Assembly (NCBI GenBank): GCA_000526575.1
Contig: JAGI01000002.1
Location: 2,046,001 to 2,110,000, forward strand
Source of the DNA: Clostridium sp. 12(A)
GTDB lineage: Bacteria > Bacillota > Clostridia > Lachnospirales > Lachnospiraceae
Direction: 5' to 3'
DNA length: 64,000 nt
Numbering within the stretch: the first letter of the stretch is position 1; each line of letters begins with the position of its first letter. This document shows, piece after piece, positions 8,851-20,063 of this stretch. The position numbers and the translations under genes were made by a program. The notes under the pieces are model-generated. The model had not been told where the DNA came from, ran no database searches, and was given only the letters and a program-made list of their open reading frames with translations.

Positions 8851-10352
8851 ACTGAATGTTCTCCTCCTACTGCATATGACATGATCGTTTCCTGGGAAAT
8901 TTCTGTTTCCTGCTGATCCAGGATTCCTGCCAGGCAGCCTTCCCTCATAATTGCAATCCGGCTGGAGTTATTGATGATCTCAGGTAATTCTGAAGATATC
9001 ATGATAATGGAAACTCCTTCTTCTGCCAGTGTGTGCATCAGCTTATAGATTTCAGCCTTTGCTCCAACGTCAATGCCCCTGGTCGGCTCATCAAGAATTA
9101 ACACCTTTGGCTTTGCTGCCAGCCATTTTGATATAACGATTTTCTGCTGGTTTCCACCGGAAAGCTCTCCTGCTGTCTGTTCGGTAGAAGCCATTTTGAT
9201 GGAAAGCTTCTGCTTAAACTCGTCGACGATTTCTGACTCTTTCCTCTTGTCCACCCGCAGGCTCTTTATGAATTCAGAGAGCACCTGGAAGGTTAAGTTG
9301 GTCCCTATGCTGTGTCCTAAAAACAGTCCCTGCTCTTTCCGTTCTTCCGGTACAAGAGCGATACCAGCATTTATGGCATCTCGTGGCTTTGTGATAAAAA
9401 GCTGCTTTCCTTCCAGCCATACCTCACCTGACACGATGGAATCAATGCCAAAGAGAGCAAGGGCAAGCTCGGTTCTTCCCGCCCCCACCAGACCGGAAAA
9501 TCCAAGAATTTCTCCTTTTTTTAAGGTAAAGCTGATGTTTGATACCTTTTGGGTTGTCAGATTTTTCACTTCCATGATGACATCGCCGCCTACTACCCGC
9601 TTATTTCCATAGATATTGTTAAATTCACGGCCTACCATCATGCTGATTAATTCATTTTCTGTGGTTTCCTCTGTATTTCTGGTTCCGATAAATTTACCAT
9701 CCCGTAAGACCGTAACGGAATCACAGACTTTAAAGGTTTCCTCCATACGATGGGAAATATAGATCATGGCTACTCCGGCCTTTTTCAGACGTTCGATCTG
9801 AGCAAATAGATTTTCTGTCTCGCTGTGAGATAAGGAAGCCGTAGGCTCGTCAAGAATCAGAATCTTTGCCCCTTCATTGACTGCCCTTGCAATTTCGATC
9901 ATCTGCTGCTGAGCTACGGATAATCCCCGGATCAGCATACCGGCATCCAGCATAAGTCCCAGTTCATCAAGTGCCTTTTGCGCTTCCTGCTTCATCTTCC
10001 GATAGTCCACCATCTTTAGATGGTTCTTTGGCTCCCGCCCCAGAAAGATATTCTCTGCTATGGTCATCTCCGGCACATTGGTAATCTCCTGATGAATGAA
10101 GCTGACTCCGTATTTTCTGGCATCATCTACATTCCGTATGGCAGCCCCCTGGCCTTCCATAAAAATAGTACCTGAATCTGAGCTGAAAATTCCCCCAAGA
10201 ATCTTCATGAGAGTTGATTTTCCCGCTCCATTTTCTCCCATCAGGGCCCGGACTTCTCCGGGCCTTATGGAAATACTCACTCCGTCAAGTACAACATTGC
10301 GGCCAAACGCCTTGGTAATATCTTTCATTTCAAAAACATATTCCACTGACAT
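8844..10352 (-). CDS. RbsA-type sugar ABC transporter ATP-binding protein, two nucleotide-binding domains
   Basis: I place the start at ATG 10352, which follows AGGAGTG at good spacing (about 502 residues); an earlier in-frame ATG at 10373 has no clear site. The first ABC domain has a full Walker A (GENGAGKSTLMKIL), the linker motif LSVAQQQMIEIARAV and Walker B ILILDEPTASLS. The second has the degenerate Walker A of this family (GLVGAGRTELALAL) with an intact LSGGNQQKIVISKWL and Walker B. This is the standard tandem design of RbsA/XylG/MglA importers. It hydrolyses ATP to power uptake through the downstream permease. Confidence 0.94.
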   Translation of the reverse strand: MSVEYVFEMKDITKAFGRNVVLDGVSISIRPGEVRALMGENGAGKSTLMKILGGIFSSDSGTIFMEGQGAAIRNVDDARKYGVSFIHQEITNVPEMTIAENIFLGREPKNHLKMVDYRKMKQEAQKALDELGLMLDAGMLIRGLSVAQQQMIEIARAVNEGAKILILDEPTASLSHSETENLFAQIERLKKAGVAMIYISHRMEETFKVCDSVTVLRDGKFIGTRNTEETTENELISMMVGREFNNIYGNKRVVGGDVIMEVKNLTTQKVSNISFTLKKGEILGFSGLVGAGRTELALALFGIDSIVSGEVWLEGKQLFITKPRDAINAGIALVPEERKEQGLFLGHSIGTNLTFQVLSEFIKSLRVDKRKESEIVDEFKQKLSIKMASTEQTAGELSGGNQQKIVISKWLAAKPKVLILDEPTRGIDVGAKAEIYKLMHTLAEEGVSIIMISSELPEIINNSSRIAIMREGCLAGILDQQETEISQETIMSYAVGGEHSVC

Positions 10353-10401
10353 GTTTTCACTCCTGTTCTGCATTCTTGCCTCAAGTCACACACCTTACGG
10401 A

Positions 10402-11415
10402 TTATTTGTCTACATTATCCTTTGTGATAATAGACATTGGTACAACTACCTTTTCCTCAATGGTCTTTCCGGTAAGCAGACTGTAAGCAGTTTCAATACA
10501 GGTGGTTCCGATTCCTGCCGGATCCTGAGCAGCGGAAGCAACCATCTCGCCGGAGCGGATAAAGCCCTTTCCTTCATCAGAGCCGTCGATGGAAACTACC
10601 TTGGTGTTTTCTAATCTTCCGGCTTCCTTCAGTGCCGCGATGGCTCCTCTGGCGGTTGGGTCGTTGATGGTGAATACACCGTCAATCTCTGGATTTGCAT
10701 TGATAAAATCTACCATGATTGGCTGGGAATAGTCAGACTTTGGCTTCTCCACGTCTTTTGTCTGAATAATCTGAATGTCAGGATATTTCTTTAACTCTTC
10801 TTCAAAACCGATCTGACGGTCATAGCATACTTCTGTAATACTATAAGTAATCTCAACTACCTTGCCTTTTCCACCCAAGGCTTCTGCCAGTGCCTGAGCA
10901 CAAAGCTTACCAGCGGCTTTGTTGTCAGATACTACGGTACACTGAACCAGTTCCGGATTCTTTACTGCAGTATTAAAAGCGATGACTGGAATTCCAGCTT
11001 CTTTACAGGCCTCTAACGTTGCCCTTACGCCTTCGGAGTTGATGGCTGAGATACAGATAACATCACACCCCTGGTTGATCATATCTGCAACGTCATTCAT
11101 CTGTTTGTTCTGATCTCCGGCAGCGTCCTGAATAATTAATTCATCATTAGGGCCTGTTAAAGCTTTCTGCATGGCTTCTTTAATCTGAATAAAGAATACG
11201 TTTGTAAGATCTGGCGCGGAAACACCGATTTTAATTCCTTTTCCATCTTTTGACTCCCCTGTTTTTCCTGTCTCTGCCCCAGCTTTCGTAGTAGCTGCTG
11301 CTGCCGTTGTCTCAGCTGCACCTGATGATGGTTTTGTTTCATTCTCTGCAGTTCCACAAGCTGATAAAGAAAATGCCATAAGAACAGATAAAGCGATTGC
11401 TGCAATTTTTCTCAT
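10402..11415 (-). CDS. RbsB-type sugar-binding lipoprotein
   Basis: The start is taken at ATG 11415, which follows GAGAGGTGG, giving 337 residues with lipobox LSAC and Cys20; an in-frame ATG at 11463 would put 16 extra residues before the signal peptide. The mature part is a type I periplasmic-binding protein: KIGVSAPDLTNVFFIQIKEAMQKA, NQGCDVICISAINSEGV, GVFTINDPTARGAIAALKEAGR, and a GSDEGKGFIRSGEMVASAAQDPAG end segment. It captures a sugar outside the cell for the RbsA/RbsC pair. The gene is first in the operon, with palindromic operator-like sites about 95-155 bases upstream. Confidence 0.94.
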   Translation of the reverse strand: MRKIAAIALSVLMAFSLSACGTAENETKPSSGAAETTAAAATTKAGAETGKTGESKDGKGIKIGVSAPDLTNVFFIQIKEAMQKALTGPNDELIIQDAAGDQNKQMNDVADMINQGCDVICISAINSEGVRATLEACKEAGIPVIAFNTAVKNPELVQCTVVSDNKAAGKLCAQALAEALGGKGKVVEITYSITEVCYDRQIGFEEELKKYPDIQIIQTKDVEKPKSDYSQPIMVDFINANPEIDGVFTINDPTARGAIAALKEAGRLENTKVVSIDGSDEGKGFIRSGEMVASAAQDPAGIGTTCIETAYSLLTGKTIEEKVVVPMSIITKDNVDK

Positions 11416-11508
11416 AATAATCCACCTCTCAACATTTGTAATCACATGGTATATTTTTTTCATATACCCTGTATTTATCCCCTAAGTTTTATCTCTGATG
11501 CCAAGTTC

Positions 11509-11569
11509 ATTGTATGATATCATTCTGAATACGTTCCCGGGTATGTATTATTGTATGCTGTCATACAAT
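11509..11569. promoter_or_regulatory. Operator-like palindromes upstream of the RbsBAC-type operon
   Basis: TTGTATG (11551-11557), four bases, CATACAA (11562-11568) is a perfect palindrome. A second copy, ATTGTATGATATCAT, starts at 11509. The 9-mer TCATACAAT (or its complement) occurs at 11509-11517, 11561-11569, 11731-11739 and 12525-12533, the last in front of the gntR gene, so these are probably binding sites of that GntR protein. Confidence 0.65.
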
Positions 11570-11662
11570 CTTAGCATCCTCATGATACATCTTTACTTAA
11601 AAAATGTCAATCATAAATTTAAAAATATGCAAATTACACAATATACTAAAATCTTTCCACAC

Positions 11663-11703
11663 AAAAAGGACCAGAAAGCCTTCATCACCGGCTTCCGGTC
11701 CTT
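11663..11703 (-). terminator. Intrinsic terminator after the gntR gene
   Basis: AAGGACC (11666-11672) pairs with GGTCCTT (11697-11703), with AAGCC/GGCTT continuing the stem inward. On the minus strand it is followed by TTTTTGTG. It separates gntR from the transport operon, which therefore has its own promoter. Confidence 0.75.
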
Positions 11704-11781
11704 ATAAATTTCCATCATATTCTCTTAACATCATACAATTTTGCCTGTATTCACATTATGATATAACAATATCCTGTCCTG

Positions 11782-12477
11782 TTATCGCTTTATAATTACA
11801 TCCATATCAATATTGATCAGCGAGATATGGCGTTTGGCATAAAGCTCTGCCACTTCCTCATCTCTTGCCTTTATGGCATCAACAATATCCTGATGCGCTT
11901 TTATGGCATTGGCTGCATTTGGAGGAACCTGAAATGTCTTTAATCGGAAATCTCTGATGCATTCATCGATTTTTTTACTGATAAAAATCAACATCTTATT
12001 TCGGCTGCATTCCACAATGTGCTTATGAAACCGCTCATCGTACTTTGCCATACCCGCAAAGTCTTCCTCCTCCACAGCTCGGATAAAACGCTGATGAATC
12101 CGTTCCAGCTGCTCTAACTCGGAATCCGTAGCACGCCTTGCGACCAGTCTGGCACACAAAGGCTCCACGGCACTTCTCACTTCTATATAATCCTTTAATT
12201 CCACTTCATTTTTCAGAAACCACTCTGCCAGCTCTTCCTGTCCAAGTTCTTTTTTACTTACCAGAAATGCTCCCCGGCCCGGCTTTATTTCGACCAGTCC
12301 CCTTGCTTCCAGAATGCGGAATGCTTCCCTGACAGTCCCCCTGCCTACGGAAAGCTTTTCGCACCATTCTTTTTCTGTAGGTAATTTTTGTCCCACCTCT
12401 GTTTCATCAGATGCAACGTAATCTTTCATACTGTTTACTACCTGCTGCACGATCGGGACCCTGGAAAACTCTGCCAT
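11782..12477 (-). CDS. GntR-family regulator, FadR/FCD subfamily
   Basis: The 231-residue protein has an N-terminal winged helix (VQQVVNSMKDYVASDETEVGQKLPTEKEW, then VGRGTVREAFRILEARGLVEIKPGRGAFLV) and a helical C-terminal FCD domain. FCD metal ligands are plausible at D and H in AKYDERFHKHIVECSRN and in the late histidine of IKAHQDIVDAI. Such proteins repress sugar-acid or sugar operons and release on binding a pathway intermediate. It is encoded upstream of, and in the same direction as, the RbsBAC/transketolase operon but is cut off from it by a terminator. Shared TCATACAAT-type sites before both units suggest it controls both. Confidence 0.9.
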   Translation of the reverse strand: MAEFSRVPIVQQVVNSMKDYVASDETEVGQKLPTEKEWCEKLSVGRGTVREAFRILEARGLVEIKPGRGAFLVSKKELGQEELAEWFLKNEVELKDYIEVRSAVEPLCARLVARRATDSELEQLERIHQRFIRAVEEEDFAGMAKYDERFHKHIVECSRNKMLIFISKKIDECIRDFRLKTFQVPPNAANAIKAHQDIVDAIKARDEEVAELYAKRHISLINIDMDVIIKR

Positions 12478-12515
12478 GCTTTTGCCCCCTCTTTCTTCCT
12501 ATCTTTCGTAAAGTT

Positions 12516-12533
12516 ATTACGATGTCATACAAT
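12516..12533. promoter_or_regulatory. Operator-like half site upstream of gntR
   Basis: ATTACGATGTCATACAAT contains the 11-mer TGTCATACAAT (12523-12533), identical to the right half of the palindrome at 11559-11569. It lies about 45 bases upstream of the gntR start, consistent with autoregulation. Confidence 0.5.
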
Positions 12534-12613
12534 TATTGTACCACATTTCCGTAAAACTGCAAACAGAAACGTATTTTATGTTATTTTGCCCTGACTCATC
12601 GGACAATTTCGAC

Positions 12614-12687
12614 AAAAAAAGACAGCCAGTATGTCTCCTATTAGTCTCCCATGTGGGAATAACTGGAAATAGGAATATCTGGCTGTC
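12614..12687 (-). terminator. Intrinsic terminator after the GH1 gene
   Basis: GACAGCCAG (12621-12629) pairs with CTGGCTGTC (12679-12687), with further partial pairing inside. Read on the minus strand it is followed by TTTTTTT. Confidence 0.75.
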
Positions 12688-12717
12688 CATGTATTATTTT
12701 ATATTTACTCTATCCAA

Positions 12718-16085
<3,368 letters not shown>

Positions 16086-16126
16086 TTACCATAGTATCCC
16101 CGTTTCCATCATTATTAAAAGATAAG

Positions 16127-16145
16127 ATTGAAACATGGTTTCAAT
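16127..16145. promoter_or_regulatory. Perfect palindrome upstream of the beta-glucoside PTS operon
   Basis: ATTGAAAC-ATG-GTTTCAAT is a perfect 8-base inverted repeat with a 3-base centre, about 75 bases upstream of bglP. RpiR/MurR-type regulators often bind GAAA-TTTC palindromes, and the neighbouring gene encodes such a protein, so this is its likely operator. Confidence 0.65.
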
Positions 16146-16152
16146 AATCCAA

Positions 16153-16183
16153 TAAAAAAACCGCTGAAATTGAAACAGCGGTT
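16153..16183 (-). terminator. Intrinsic terminator after the rpiR-type gene
   Basis: AACCGCTG (16159-16166) pairs with CAGCGGTT (16176-16183); on the minus strand a run of seven T follows. The PTS operon therefore needs its own promoter downstream of this stop. Confidence 0.8.
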
Positions 16184-16203
16184 CAAAAATTACATATTTT
16201 GTT

Positions 16204-17091
16204 TTATTCTTCTTCCTCAGGAAGCTCCTTTAAGCTCCAATAATCCACGCCAGTTCTTAAGGATTCATGACATACCATTTCAAGAGAGGATTTTACGTGC
16301 TCTTCATAGGTCTGAGAAAGAAACAGGGAGAAAAATATATCTAGAACATAGGTGGTGGCAGTAAAAGAGGTCACCACTTTAAGACTTAAAAGAGAATCTC
16401 TGGATGGAATCTCCACAATTTCATCACACCATTTTCTTATTTCATCGTTATGACGTCCTACAATCCCAACCACATAAGAACCGGTCACCTCTTTTAGATA
16501 TCTGGCAACACCGATCATATCCAAATTGGCACCGGTAAAGGTGATGACAAAGGAAACTGACTTTTTCTTCTTACGGGCCATGAGATAATGGGCATTGACA
16601 CTTTCATAGGCCGTACATTCCATGCCCAGAGTTGAAAACTTAAAGGCAGCTGACTGGGCAAGAATGTAGCTGATTCCGCTTCCATAGATATCAAGGCGCT
16701 CCGTCTGGCGAATCCTGTTTGCAATCCGAAGCATCACATTCTTATCCATACAAAGCCTGGTATCTGTAATGGCTTTGTCGTAAAGCTTTGGAAGAGTGGC
16801 TATGATATCGCTGTAGCTGCTTTTTTCCGTAATCGGCTCTTTGCTTAAGAGCTGATTCACCCTGATGTTTTCTACCATTTCAGAAACAAGCTTAAGCTTT
16901 AATTCCTGATACCCTTCCATCCCAAGCTTCTTGCATAGTCTTGCTACCGTAGCCTTGCTGGTAAAGGAGGCCTTTGCAAGCTCCTCTGCCGACATCTTTT
17001 GAATCAGCTCCACGTGATCCAGGATATACCTTGCCGCTGCCTTTTCCTGATGGGTAAAAGACTCCATCCTGGACAGATTCTCTAAAATCAT
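16204..17091 (-). CDS. RpiR/MurR-family regulator with SIS domain
   Basis: The start is ATG 17091 after AAGGAG; the frame extends to 17139 without a better site. The protein (295 residues) has an N-terminal RpiR helix-turn-helix (MSAEELAKASFTSKATVARLCKKLGMEGYQELKLKL) and a C-terminal SIS phosphosugar-binding domain (ERLDIYGSGISYILAQSAAFKF, VVGIVGRHNDEI). Such proteins sense sugar phosphates. It lies upstream of the beta-glucoside PTS and GH1 genes on the same strand, so it probably regulates them through the palindrome at 16127-16145 in response to a phosphorylated sugar. Confidence 0.9.
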   Translation of the reverse strand: MILENLSRMESFTHQEKAAARYILDHVELIQKMSAEELAKASFTSKATVARLCKKLGMEGYQELKLKLVSEMVENIRVNQLLSKEPITEKSSYSDIIATLPKLYDKAITDTRLCMDKNVMLRIANRIRQTERLDIYGSGISYILAQSAAFKFSTLGMECTAYESVNAHYLMARKKKKSVSFVITFTGANLDMIGVARYLKEVTGSYVVGIVGRHNDEIRKWCDEIVEIPSRDSLLSLKVVTSFTATTYVLDIFFSLFLSQTYEEHVKSSLEMVCHESLRTGVDYWSLKELPEEEE

Positions 17092-17113
17092 GTTGTTCTC
17101 CTTATCCCCTAGA

Positions 17114-17162
17114 AAGGAAAAAGGTGCAGGCAAAGGCATTCCCCGCCTTACACTGCACCTTT
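17114..17162 (-). terminator. Intrinsic terminator after glyQS
   Basis: AAAGGTGCAG (17120-17129) pairs with CTGCACCTTT (17153-17162); T-rich sequence follows on the minus strand. Confidence 0.8.
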
Positions 17163-17170
17163 AAAAGTTC

Positions 17171-18559
17171 CTAGAAACGGAATTTATCTTCGAAATAATC
17201 TTTCAGCTCTGCAATCGGAACTCTTACCTGATCCATGGTATCACGGTCACGAACGGTCACTGCGTGATCTTCCTCGGAATCAAAATCATAGGTAATGCAG
17301 AACGGAGTACCGATTTCATCCTGTCTTCTGTAACGCTTTCCAATATTTCCTCTGTCGTCAAACTCACAGTTATAGTGCTTGCGAAGTTCCTCAAATACCT
17401 TTTCAGCCCCTTCATTCAGCTTCTTGGAAAGAGGAAGCACACCGATCTTAACCGGAGCGATGGCAGGATGGAAATGAAGAACAGTACGAACGTCTCCTTC
17501 TGCAATCTCTTCTTCATCGTAGGCCGCACATAAGAAAGCCAGAGTTACACGGTCTGCACCAAGAGATGGCTCAATTACATATGGAATGTAGCGTTCTTTC
17601 TTTTCATCATCAAAATAAGTCAGATCCTGGCCAGAGGTATTCTGATGCTGAGTCAGATCGTAATCGGTTCTGTCAGCAATTCCCCATAACTCTCCCCAGC
17701 CAAATGGGAATAAGAACTCGATATCAGAGGTAGCCTTGCTGTAGAAGGAAAGCTCTTCCTTATCATGGTCTCTTACACGCATCTCGTCATCCTTGATGCC
17801 AAGGTTCTTTAACCAGGTAATGCAGAATTCTTTCCAGTATGCGAACCACTCTAAATCAGTATCCGGCTCACAGAAGAATTCCAGCTCCATCTGCTCAAAC
17901 TCTCTGGTACGGAAGGTGAAGTTTCCTGGTGTGATCTCATTACGGAAGGATTTACCTACCTGACCGATACCAAAAGGAATTTTCTTTCTGGAGGTTCTCT
18001 GAACGTTTTTAAAGTTTACGAAAATACCCTGAGCAGTCTCAGGTCTTAAGTATACCGTATTCTTTGCGTCTTCAGTTACGCCCTGGAAGGTCTTGAACAT
18101 TAAGTTGAACTGACGGATATCGGTAAAATCATGTTTGCCGCAGCTTGGACAGCAGATATTCTTCTCATCAATATACTTCTTCATCTCTTCCTGAGACCAG
18201 GCATCTACAGATCCTTCGATGGTAATGCCGTTCTCAGCCATGTAATCTTCAATGATCTTATCTGCACGGAAACGCTCCTTGCAGGCTTTGCAGTCCATCA
18301 GAGGGTCGGAGAAGCCGCCCAAATGTCCGGATGCGATCCAGGTCTGGGAATTCATTAAAATCGCGCAGTCCACGCCTACGTTATAAGGACTCTCCTGAAT
18401 GAACTTCAGCCACCATGCTTTTTTTACGTTGTTCTTAAGTTCCACACCTAAGTTTCCGTAATCCCATGTATTGGCAAGACCGCCGTAAATCTCCGAACCA
18501 GGATATACAAATCCTCTTGATTTTGCAAGTCCCACTATCTTTTCCATTGTCTTTTCCAT
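17171..18559 (-). CDS. glyQS: Glycyl-tRNA synthetase, single-chain class II type
   Basis: The 462-residue protein charges tRNA-Gly with glycine. It begins [39 protein letters not shown], has a zinc-ribbon-like insertion (CKACKERF and [10 protein letters not shown]), the class II segment [33 protein letters not shown], and the C-terminal anticodon-binding domain ([51 protein letters not shown] without the gap I introduce here only in description). This is the dimeric type, not the alpha-2-beta-2 type. It follows a lipoprotein gene after 14 bases. I found no T-box leader directly in front of it. Confidence 0.96.
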   Translation of the reverse strand: MEKTMEKIVGLAKSRGFVYPGSEIYGGLANTWDYGNLGVELKNNVKKAWWLKFIQESPYNVGVDCAILMNSQTWIASGHLGGFSDPLMDCKACKERFRADKIIEDYMAENGITIEGSVDAWSQEEMKKYIDEKNICCPSCGKHDFTDIRQFNLMFKTFQGVTEDAKNTVYLRPETAQGIFVNFKNVQRTSRKKIPFGIGQVGKSFRNEITPGNFTFRTREFEQMELEFFCEPDTDLEWFAYWKEFCITWLKNLGIKDDEMRVRDHDKEELSFYSKATSDIEFLFPFGWGELWGIADRTDYDLTQHQNTSGQDLTYFDDEKKERYIPYVIEPSLGADRVTLAFLCAAYDEEEIAEGDVRTVLHFHPAIAPVKIGVLPLSKKLNEGAEKVFEELRKHYNCEFDDRGNIGKRYRRQDEIGTPFCITYDFDSEEDHAVTVRDRDTMDQVRVPIAELKDYFEDKFRF

Positions 18560-18573
18560 GATCTTAACCTCTC

Positions 18574-19197
18574 TTATTTAAAAATGATGTAATTTTTTCC
18601 CTCTGACGTCTGTACTGTATGTTGATCTTTAATGACAACGTTCTTTGATACGAATAACAGCTTGCCCTCTGTCTGTATGGTAACCGGCTTCTTCGTCTCC
18701 ACCACAACCGCGTGGCTTTCGCCCTTTAACGCTTTTTTCTCCGCCTTTTTCCCGTCAGAAGCCTTTAAAAACTCCACGCCCTCTGATTCCGCCTGACCGG
18801 ATACTTCTGAAAAATTGGTGACGGAAAGGGAGTCCACCTGGTTATCCTTATCCTCATACTGAGATGCAAAGCTTACCAGATCCTTGCTGGAGTTATACTG
18901 AAACACCATTCTGGCAATTCCTTTTTCCATGGTGCAGGACTCAAGCTTCACAGCGCCTTCTCCATTGGCCTGATTGTATGACGTGGCCGTCTCTTCCAGA
19001 TACGCTTTTAGTTCATCCGCATTATAATAATCCTGTTGTACATAGGTTTCTACCGTTGCTGTCTGAAGCCCTCCGGTCCCTGTTACAAAAATTCTGCTGC
19101 TCTCTGCATTCTGGGCGTTGGTGCCGGTTCTTCCAAGACAGCCAGTCAGCATTCCCGCAACAATGAGAGCTGCCAAAGCCGCTTTCTTTTTTTTCAT
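18574..19197 (-). CDS. Uncharacterised lipoprotein
   Basis: The 207-residue protein has a lipoprotein signal peptide with lipobox LTGC and Cys20, so it should be membrane-anchored outside the cell. The mature part is Ser/Thr/Glu/Lys-rich; it contains a [18 protein letters not shown] helix-like stretch and a beta-rich C-terminus ([22 protein letters not shown]). I do not recognise a functional domain. It sits between recO and glyQS, 14 bases before glyQS, so it is probably cotranscribed with it. Two strong hairpins precede it. Confidence 0.8.
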   Translation of the reverse strand: MKKKKAALAALIVAGMLTGCLGRTGTNAQNAESSRIFVTGTGGLQTATVETYVQQDYYNADELKAYLEETATSYNQANGEGAVKLESCTMEKGIARMVFQYNSSKDLVSFASQYEDKDNQVDSLSVTNFSEVSGQAESEGVEFLKASDGKKAEKKALKGESHAVVVETKKPVTIQTEGKLLFVSKNVVIKDQHTVQTSEGKNYIIFK

Positions 19198-19230
19198 CCA
19201 TCTTCCTCCTGCATTGAATCCGCGGTGCTG

Positions 19231-19259
19231 GAGGGGGAAATCTTGAGGATTTCCCCCTC
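19231..19259. repeat. Perfect 12-base hairpin upstream of the lipoprotein gene
   Basis: GAGGGGGAAATC (19231-19242) pairs exactly with GATTTCCCCCTC (19248-19259) around a 5-base loop. No T run follows on either strand, so it is not a normal terminator. It is about 35 bases upstream of the lipoprotein start and could be an attenuator, an mRNA-stability element or part of a dispersed repeat. Confidence 0.7.
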
Positions 19260-19282
19260 ACGGGCATTCGCCCTATGAATCA

Positions 19283-19335
19283 GAATACAGGAAAAATTTT
19301 TTATGTGCAAGCACAACAAAATTTTTTCTGTATTC
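19283..19335. terminator. Long hairpin downstream of recO, possible terminator
   Basis: GAATACAGGAAAAATTTT (19283-19300) and its complement at 19318-19335 match at 17 of 18 positions, and TGTGC/GCACA continues the stem into the loop. It lies between recO and the lipoprotein gene. The A/T-rich arms could act as a bidirectional terminator, though a clean G/C stem followed by T is absent. Confidence 0.45.
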
Positions 19336-19401
19336 CCATTCGCACTTCTCATCGCTTACGTGGATTATACCAAATCATATCCTTCATTTCAATACTTTGC
19401 A

Positions 19402-20049
19402 TTACATCATGGTGTGCAAAATATCCAGGGAGTGAAATTCCCTGTCTATAAATCGTTTTTTATTCATTTCCACGCAGCGGGCGAATTCTTCTAAGACCGG
19501 CTCCGTCAGAGTGAAGGTATAAAGATGTTCCACCGGAGATGCGATTACATACTCCCAGGCATAGTTTGCGGAATCACTGACAGGTCGGGGAGGTGCTTCG
19601 GTGTACTCTCCGTTTAAGACCATGGTCTTTAATTCAAAGATTCTCTGAACCAGCTCATTTTTTAAGGCAGGCTTTAAAAGGGCCCGTACCGACTGATACA
19701 AAAGCTTTAACAGGCCGGTCGCGTCCTCATTTTCACGGGCATAATAATCAGCCAGCTCAAGAAAATAAGAACCATAACAGGTTCCTTCCATATCCTGAGC
19801 CAGATCTTCAAAATAATTGGTTATCTCCGCCGAACGCAGGGAGTAGGAATCCCTGCCTTCGTACAGCGAAAACTGTCCGAAGGCAAAGGGACGGCTAAGT
19901 CCCATCAACTGATTGCCGGGCCTTCTTGCTCCTCTGGCAAATGCAGTGATCTTTCCTCTTTCCCTGGTGAGTATCACAAGGCGTTTATCCATTTCTCCTA
20001 CAGGGGCTGCTTTGATCACCATCCCTGTCAGCTTTTCTACATCCTTCAA
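19402..20049 (-). CDS. recO: DNA repair protein RecO
   Basis: The 215-residue protein starts with the OB-fold typical of RecO (LTGMVIKAAPVGEMDKRLVILTRERGKITAFARGARRPGN) and continues into the helical C-terminal part (YGSYFLELADYYARENEDATGLLKLLYQSVRAL). RecO loads RecA on SSB-coated DNA with RecR. At 215 residues it is shorter than the usual 240-260 and I see no four-cysteine zinc site in the C-terminal half, as in some other clostridial versions. It follows era by 14 bases, the common era-recO order of Firmicutes. Confidence 0.88.
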   Translation of the reverse strand: MKDVEKLTGMVIKAAPVGEMDKRLVILTRERGKITAFARGARRPGNQLMGLSRPFAFGQFSLYEGRDSYSLRSAEITNYFEDLAQDMEGTCYGSYFLELADYYARENEDATGLLKLLYQSVRALLKPALKNELVQRIFELKTMVLNGEYTEAPPRPVSDSANYAWEYVIASPVEHLYTFTLTEPVLEEFARCVEMNKKRFIDREFHSLDILHTMM

Positions 20050-20063
20050 TTCCTGCCACCGTT

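Noticed and set aside
4350-11415. Sulfoquinovose transaldolase pathway
   Set aside because: A transaldolase and isomerase are present, but no sulfoquinovosidase, sulfolactaldehyde enzyme or sulfonate exporter is encoded here, and a split transketolase is not part of that pathway.
19200-19260. T-box-like ACCGCGG on the minus strand near 19220-19227 upstream of the lipoprotein-glyQS pair
   Set aside because: The sequence reads CAGCACCGCGG and not TGGNACCGCGG, the hairpin lies before and not after it, and no Stem I or specifier-loop features are seen. A T-box riboswitch is not supported.
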